DNA from: Vicia villosa
Lineage: Eukaryota > Streptophyta > Magnoliopsida > Fabales > Fabaceae
Assembly (NCBI RefSeq): GCF_029867415.1
Contig: NC_081181.1
Span: 119,475,888-119,539,887, forward strand
Length of the DNA stretch: 64,000 nt
Direction: 5' to 3'
A program made the position numbers and the translations under genes. Within the stretch, counting starts at the first letter, position 1; every line of letters begins with the position of its first letter. The notes beneath the pieces are model-generated. The model ran no database searches. It was not told where the DNA came from and saw nothing but the letters and a program-made list of their open reading frames with translations. Positions 56,835 to 64,000 of this stretch are shown in pieces.

Positions 56835-59800
56835 TGTTATACCCCAAAATTTGCCCACATATTTTTCAAGAAAACTCCAATCTAAAAATTAAGGGTCTCA
56901 TATAATCATGGATTTTTATTTCAACAAATATCCTGACATATGAAATACTTAGTTTTTAGAATTTTTCTTATACAGTAATTTGGCTTGCAGTTGAATTTAT
57001 TCTTACGCAAACGCCAAATACTGTTTATTACTTCACACATGCTATTTATTTATTTACAGATAAATAGTACTGACATAATTGGTACAGAGTTAAATCTTTT
57101 TGCAGGCGCAAAATCAGGAAACTCAGACTGTACTGGTAACAGTAAACATTAGTTATTTATTATGTCTGTGTTTTTCTAACAAGTCATGTAAATAAACTTT
57201 CATTTTTCACATAAAACAAAAACAAAAAAACAACAAAAAAGAAAATTAACTTTGACTGTTGATTTTTCACTCTAACTGCTACGTCAATACCTGAACAGTC
57301 AGTCGACAGCCAAACTGCTGGCAGTACAATTCTCAGTGTTTTGTACCATCAATCAAATCAATCTTTCACAATTCAAAATTCCAAGGTTTTTGTTCAAGAA
57401 GTCTTCTGAATATCACGCGATTAGCAGAGACTCAACACTGCACAAAAATCAGGTACGCTTAACTGTCTCCTACACAAACAGTCCCTAATCAAGGTTTTTC
57501 TTGTTTTTACAGGAGCAACAAGTTTTTGAGAGCTCAAATGGATTTCATACACATCCATATATCTCAAAGTACCATCATACAAATTTTCAAACTTCAATTC
57601 ACTCAGACGCACCGTCAGCAGCTCAAACAGTCAACAGACGACCCGTTTGACCAAAAAAGTCAACAGACAGTCAAAAATGAATTTTTTTGTCAAAGTCCAT
57701 ATTTTGTCAAAGGATTCATCATTTGATCATTGGATGATCATAATTAATCAAGGAAAGATCAAAAATCAACAAAACCCTAAGATTCAAAATTAGGGTTTTT
57801 GCCTGAAAAGTCAACTCAACTTTGACTGATCATAACTCTCTCATCCTTCATCCAAAAAATTCAAACCAAAGCTTGTTTTGAAGGAAATTCAATTATCTTT
57901 CAAATGCCATTGATCCCATGGTCATTGGATTCACCATTTGAAAAATATGACCAAAGACATTACAGGTCATTTTCAAAGTCAACAAAAAGACACTTTTTTC
58001 AAAAGGACACACAAGGAGCTTCAAAAATCATTTTGACATGAGACCAAAGACATTGGTTAGAGGACTCTTTGAGGTTTCTAAAAAGTGCAAGATCTCCTTC
58101 ATATGACAAAAATTGAAGGATTTACACCTTGTTGAAGTTGGCTAAATTTTGGGAAAATACATGAAATCAACATTGCTCAAAAATGCATTTTTTCCAAATG
58201 GGGCCAAGTTTTCAGCATTCAAACATCATTTCCATGATGATATGGGCCTCCCACGACCAAGACTAAGCCCACACCATTTTTATTCATTTTTTGCTTGATT
58301 TTATCTTATTTTAAGAATAAAATTAAAAGGAAAATGGATGGATAAATGGTAGCTTAATTTCTAAGCATGACTCATCAAAAAATAGTCAATATTCTGCAAC
58401 AAAGAAGATTCAAGGAAAGGCTAAGGGAAAAGTGTGAAGAGCAAGCCAAGGTTGCTTGAAACTTAAGTTTGAAAGCCAAAATTTCAACAAAAGCCATCAA
58501 TGCTTCTTAGCTTCAAATTTAAGCACATCTTGGCCTATAAATAGCTCAAGATATTTCAGCAACAAAAGAGAGCCAACACAACCACGAAATTATAGCAAAG
58601 CATAGCATAGAAACCTCATAATTCTCAAAATTTCCATACACTTTGTAATTTTCAAATTCAATATTCCAATCAATATCAATACAAATCAATTATTCCAATC
58701 ATCTTCTAAGATCATATAAAGCAAGAATGAACCCTTAATATGGTCCCATGAGAGGCGTAACACATGCATAGTGTTCTTCATGTTCATACATAAATAATTT
58801 TCGTTTTCCTATATTTAATCAACCTCCATGTAATATAATCATTCCAATGAGTTCATGTGGTCCTATAAGCTAGATCTGGGCCTTAACATATAAGCTCCCA
58901 CGTGAGAATCATTCCATGCCATTAACGAAGGTTCATGCATGTTAAAACTTCAACTCCATCGAACCCATAGCTACAGCACTCAAACAGCGAAACTAACATC
59001 ATATTTGGACTCAGAGCATCCTAATTAGGGGATCTGGGTCACTTGTTTTTATTTCTAACGCTTATTTTTGCAGGTGTGGGAAGCTACCAAAACGACGTTT
59101 TTACTGTACAAATAGAGGAGGTTTAAAACCCCCGCTATTTGTTTTAAAAAAATAAGGGAGACGGAGGTTGAAGACGACCACGTGTCCAAGCGTGGTTCGC
59201 TGGTCAGACTTGGTCTCTCTCTCCGCTCGCGTGGCACAGTTTGGCTGGCTGGTCAACATTTCAACTCATTTTCTTTCATTTTATCATTGGTCCATGCAGG
59301 ATATGGTGGGCCCAGTCTGACTTTGGTCACCACACAAATCCAATGATTCTCTCTTTCCAAGACTACCATGTGTCTACTAATCTGAGCCATAGATTTCCAT
59401 CAATTCTTCATCTAACGCACCAGATTACACAGCTTATCATGCTCCCTCATAAACCACCACACAGGATAAGTATCCCTTTTATTTTCTATTTTATTTTCTA
59501 TTTTATTTTAATTTCTTTGTTAAATTAATTAAAAATAGTTTAAAAAATCCAAAAAATACACAAAAAATATTTTTAGACTTCTAAAATAATATACTATTTT
59601 ATGAAATAAAAATATTTTATTTTTCTTCAAAATTTCAATATTTTGCATAATTAATTAGTATATATTTATATATTTGCTTTTTAATTATTCTAACCAATCA
59701 AAAAATCATAAAAAAAATTGTTCTTTGTGTTAAATATTGTTTATATATTATAAACTAATTTTGTACATATTTTGAATAATTTTCTTTTTAAGTTTTAATT

Positions 59801-60966
59801 ATTTGTATAATTATTTGCATAATTATGTTTTAATTAACTTAAATCAATTTCAAATCAATTTCCAAAAATTCCAAAAAAAAATTAGTTTTGTTTTAAGATT
59901 AATTAACAAATATTTTGTATATATTTTAAACTTAATTTCTAGGTTTAAATATATTTCCATCTTTTTTCTTCATTTTAATTTAATTAATCATGCATTAATT
60001 ATAATTAAAATCAATCATAAAAAAAATACAAAAACATGCCTTTTATTTTTCTTGCAATTTAAATTCCTAGATAAATGTATAGGATGTCAAATTCATGTAA
60101 ATAGGCTAGTTTACATTTCCTGCACAACCGATGTAATAGCGTAGATTTACTTTCCGCACTTTACATTTCCGCATTTTAATTTCCAGCAAATATAAACTGC
60201 GTGTATGTCAAAGATAAAATTGAACCGTTAGATCACTAACTTCAAAGATAAATATCTGAATCCAATCACAATCACACTTGCACCTCTTCAGGTAATCCCT
60301 TCTCAATCTTTCAAAATCAAAGTCAAATTCCACTGTTTTGAGTACAAAATCGAACCTTGCTTTTATATCCGATGAAAGGATGGATTTTTAAAGGAAATAG
60401 GATAAAGACCTTACAACTCAGGGTAGACCTCCTAGTTTGCTTGCTCAAATCAAAACAAACAAAATTCTCATACACTGTTGATTTTTCAAAAAACTTTCAA
60501 AAAAGACAATACTTTGTATACATTCAAACACGGATTATTACAAAGTTAACGTTCTTTTCAAAACATCTTTCGAAAGATAAACAAGCATTTTGTATACATC
60601 CACACACGGATCATTACAAAATTCAATTTACAAAGGTATTTGAAACCACATATGAGCAATTTCAGAGCAATTGAAAAGTGATCGAAAAACAAGTGAGCTA
60701 AGCAAACTTAAGAGCCCATGGATAACCATGGATACAAAGGGTGCTAACACCTTCCCTTTGTATAACCTACCCCCTTACCCAGAATTTCTTAAAGGTCTTT
60801 TTTCTGTGTCTTTTATAAACCTTTCCTTAATTGGATAAAATAAAAGGTCGGTGGCGACTCTGTGAATTTTCAAAATGCGAAAGCATTAAGCGACAAAAAG
60901 AGTCAGTTCACGTATCTCTACAGATCAGAGGTATGGCCCGGTATTAAAAAAAATCGGAGGTCCACA
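56835..60966 (+). repeat. 5' LTR of element D
   Basis: 4132 bp, TGTTATACCCCAAAATTT to GGTCCACA. TATA box TATAAATA at 58536-58543, about 30 bases before the CAACAAAAGAGAGCC region where transcription probably starts. R/U5 stem-loop 60732-60763, TGGCGACTCT at 60852-60861. Long AT-rich stretch 59480-60080. Confidence 0.85.
58536..58543 (+). promoter_or_regulatory. TATA box, element D LTR
   Basis: GGCCTATAAATAGC context, the best core promoter in the window. The LTR copy after the gap has it at 62190-62197. Confidence 0.65.
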
Positions 60967-60970
60967 GAAC

Positions 60971-60988
60971 TGGCGACTCTGCTGGGGA
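60971..60988 (+). other. Primer binding site, element D
   Basis: TGGCGACTCTGCTGGGGA, four bases after the LTR end. Confidence 0.85.
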
Positions 60989-61646
60989 GTTACTTTCAAA
61001 AAACAAAATGTTTTCAAAAGGGGTTACCTTAAGAGAATAGATCACTTCGATGTTTTCAATTGATTGACTTGATTGCTCTATTTTTCAAAGGCTTGCTTGG
61101 GTATTTTGCTTGTGTGAAAGATTCTAACCCGAATCTCGAGATACCTTAAGTATATGACATTAGACCAAGGAAACTGTACGGCATGTACCGATACGGTTGA
61201 TCTGGTAGTCATCGTTAGTGCGATACTTTGGTTTATACTGATGTCCCTTGAAAACGATCAAGGAGTATATTAGGCTTCCGAAGTGTCATTAAACACTAAT
61301 TTGTCTTAGAACCTTTTTAGTTGAACTTGACTTGTGGCCTATTAAGTGGCTAGCTTTGAAATTGATCGAAGTTAGTTATCCTCGAGGAATATTTTGATCG
61401 GCCGCTCGAGCGCTGTATTGAGATGTTACTTCCAAGGATCATAGAACCCAAAATCCAATTCTAGGACAGGTTTTAACCAACTCAACTTCAGTGGGGAGGG
61501 TATCACCTATCAGCTCCATGCAAGCCTTTAAACCTAAGGCTATTGTTTGATTTGTTTTTGTGTGCCACATGTTTGCATCATAAGCATATCATTTTTTGCA
61601 CCAAACACTTCAAGGATCAAAGAGTTTACCTTTGTTTTTGCAGGTA
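60989..61646 (+). other. Leader of element D
   Basis: Noncoding, with blocks shared with leaders of A and B (CAACTTCAGTGGGGAGGGTA). Ends TTTTTGCAGGTA before the ATG. Confidence 0.7.
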
Positions 61647-61695
61647 ATGGCTCCCGCCACCAAAGATTACATCCGAATCAACATCTCAACGATAC
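61647..61695 (+). CDS. Start of ORF1 of element D (truncated by gap)
   Basis: ATG with 16 codons (MAPATKDYIRINISTI) before the N run, at the place where ORF1 starts in element A. The N-terminus differs from A's, so the identity rests on position only. Confidence 0.45.
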
Positions 61696-61795
61696 NNNNN
61701 NNNNNNNNNNNNNNNNNNNNNNNNNNNNNNNNNNNNNNNNNNNNNNNNNNNNNNNNNNNNNNNNNNNNNNNNNNNNNNNNNNNNNNNNNNNNNNN
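61696..61795. other. Assembly gap, 100 N
   Basis: Exactly 100 N, a conventional placeholder for a gap of unknown size. Frames crossing it are meaningless. Confidence 0.98.
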
Positions 61796-64000
61796 CTAAA
61801 TTTTGGGAAAATACATGAAATCAACATTGCTCAAAATGGCATTTTTTCCAAATGGGGCCAAGTTTTCAGCATTCAAACATCATTTCCATGATGATATGGG
61901 CCTCCCACGACCAAGACTAAGCCCACACCATTTTTATCCATTTTTTGCTTGATTTTATCTTATTTTAAGATTAAAATTAAAAGGAAAATGGATGGATAAA
62001 TGGTAGCTTAATTTCTAAGCATGACTCATCAAAAAATAGTCAATATTCTGCAGCAAAGAAGATTCAAGGAAAGGCTAAGGGAAAAGTGTGAAGAGCAAGC
62101 CAAGGTTGCTTGAAACTTAAGTTTGAAAGCCAAAATTTCAACAAAAGCAATCAATGCTTCTTAGCTTCAAATTTAAGCACATCTTGGCCTATAAATAGCT
62201 CAAGATATTTCAGCAACAAAAGAGAGCCAACACAACCACGAAATTATAGCAAAGCATAGCATAGAAACCTCATAATTCTCAAAATTTCCATACACTTTGT
62301 AATTTTCAAATTCAATATTCCAATCAATATCAATACAAATCAATTATTCCAATCATCTTCTAAGATCATATAAAGCAAGAATGAACCCTTAATATGGTCC
62401 CATGAGAGTCGTAACACATGCATAGTGTTCTTCATGTTCATACATAAATAATTTTCGTTTTCCTATATTTAATCAACCTCCATGTAATATAATCATTCCA
62501 ATGAGTTCATGTGGTCCTATAAGCTAGATCTGGGCCTTAACATATAAGCTCCCACGTGAGAATCATTCCATGCCATTAACGAAGGTTCATGCATGTTAAA
62601 ACTTCAACTCCATCGAACCCATAGCTACAGCACTCAAACAGCGAAACTAACATCATATTTGGACTCAGAGCATCCTAATTAGGGGATCTGGGTCACTTGT
62701 TTTTATTTCTAACGCTTATTTTTGCAGGTGTGGGAAGCTACCAAAACGACGTTTTTACTGTACAAATAGAGGAGGTTTAAAACCCCCGCTATTTGTTTTA
62801 AAAAAATAAGGGAGACGGAGGTTGAAGACGACCACGTGTCCAAGCGTGGTTCGCTGGTCAGACTTGGTCTCTCTCTCCGCTCGCGTGGCACAGTTTGGCT
62901 GGCTGGTCAACATTTCAACTCATTTTCTTTCATTTTATCATTGGTCCATGCAGGATATGGTGGGCCCAGTCTGACTTTGGTCACCACACAAATCCAATGA
63001 TTCTCTCTTTCCAAGACTACCATGTGTCTACTAATCTGAGCCATAGATTTCCATCAATTCTTCATCTAACGCACCAGATTACACAGCTTATCATGCTCCC
63101 TCATAAACCACCACACAGGATAAGTATCCCTTTTATTTTCTATTTTATTTTCTATTTTATTTTAATTTCTTTGTTAAATTAATTAAAAATAGTTTTAAAA
63201 ATCCAAAAAATACACAAAAAATATTTTTAGACTTCTAAAATAATATACTATTTTATGAAATAAAAATATTTTATTTTTCTTCAAAATTTCAATATTTTGC
63301 ATAATTAATTAGTATATATTTATATATTTGCTTTTTAATTATTCTAACCAATCAAAAAATCATAAAAAAAATTGTTCTTTGTGTTAAATATTGTTTATAT
63401 ATTATAAACTAATTTTGTACATATTTTGAATAATTTTCTTTTTAAGTTTTAATTATTTGTATAATTATTTGCATAATTATGTTTTAATTAACTTAAATCA
63501 ATTTCAAATCAATTTCCAAAAATTCCAAAAAAAAATTAGTTTTGTTTTAAGATTAATTAACAAATATTTTGTATATATTTTAAACTTAATTTCTAGGTTT
63601 AAATATATTTCCATCTTTTTTCTTCATTTTAATTTAATTAATCATGCATTAATTATAATTAAAATCAATCATAAAAAAAATACAAAAACATGCCTTTTAT
63701 TTTTCTTGCAATTTAAATTCCTAGATAAATGTATAGGATGTCAAATTCATGTAAATAGGCTAGTTTACATTTCCTGCACAACCGATGTAATAGCGTAGAT
63801 TTACTTTCCGCACTTTACATTTCCGCATTTTAATTTCCAGCAAATATAAACTGCGTGTATGTCAAAGATAAAATTGAACCGTTAGATCACTAACTTCAAA
63901 GATAAATATCTGAATCCAATCACAATCACACTTGCACCTCTTCAGGTAATCCCTTCTCAATCTTTCAAAATCAAAGTCAAATTCCACTGTTTTGAGTACA
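61796..64000 (+). repeat. Second LTR copy of element D
   Basis: Matches 58142-60346 at a constant offset of 3654 bases, with about eight differences by eye in 2205 bases. Most likely part of D's 3' LTR, with its first 1.3 kb also lost in the gap. Confidence 0.8.

Larger units (their letters stand above)
56835..64000 (+). mobile_element. Ogre element D, plus strand, with assembly gap
   Basis: 5' LTR 56835-60966, primer binding site at 60971, leader, start of an ORF at 61647, then 100 N, then a second LTR copy from 61796 to the window end. Inserted into C in the opposite direction; preceding five bases are ATATG. The internal region is missing or collapsed in the gap. Confidence 0.8.

Noticed and set aside
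59055..60144. ORFs repeated at 62709-63798
   Set aside because: Same LTR sequence twice; frames are open by chance in AT-rich LTR and show no domain.

Overview
The window is plant nuclear repeat DNA. Giant Ty3/gypsy Ogre/Tat-type LTR retrotransposons dominate: 3.4-5 kb LTRs, a primer binding site matching the 3' end of tRNA-Arg, a pol with a second (archaeal-like) RNase H, and an intron between protease and RT. A SIRE/Maximus-like Ty1/copia element and a CACTA DNA transposon are also present. This mix fits a large-genome legume, most likely tribe Fabeae (pea, vetch, faba bean, lentil); the species cannot be fixed from the sequence. I find no ordinary host gene. A 100-N assembly gap lies at 61696-61795.

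Layout. (1) 1-952: 3' end of a plus-oriented LTR breaking into element A. (2) 953-8780: Ogre element A, minus strand: broken RNase H, RT, intron, protease/gag with many stops, an open ORF1, leader, primer binding site, and the end of its LTR (that end is present twice, 8430-8780 and 8781-9129). (3) 9130-41609: element B, a minus-strand Ogre derivative inserted into A's LTR with 5-bp target duplication CTTAA (9125-9129 and 41610-41614). B carries three later insertions: a CACTA transposon in its 3' LTR (9366-15857, TSD AAG), a solo Ogre LTR in its 3' UTR (22739-26155, TSD GTAGA) and a complete copia element in its only ORF (27214-36099, TSD CCTGG). (4) 41610-42129: remainder of A's LTR. (5) 42130-45324: noncoding Athila/Cyclops-like remnant. 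(6) 45325-56834: Ogre element C, minus strand, with an intact 1157-codon pol. (7) 56835-64000: Ogre element D, plus strand, inserted in C; its 5' LTR, primer binding site and leader run into the gap, after which a near-identical LTR copy follows.

The elements of most interest are compact or rearranged. The CACTA element carries a 12-exon gene that I can splice by eye into one uninterrupted 763-codon frame (Transposase_24-like, DUF8039-like, Ulp1/C48 protease) and no TNPD transposase. The copia element has near-identical LTRs, an intact gag and an intact 819-codon second ORF, but almost no pol. Element B, before the copia insertion, had one small in-frame ORF lacking the capsid domain and carrying a duplicated zinc-knuckle module. 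Across five LTR families the R/U5 region keeps a stem-loop whose stem changes by compensating substitutions while its loop stays constant. The gag/pol modules supply particles, reverse transcription and integration to the retroelements; B, the copia element and perhaps the CACTA element look dependent on proteins made by relatives elsewhere in the genome.
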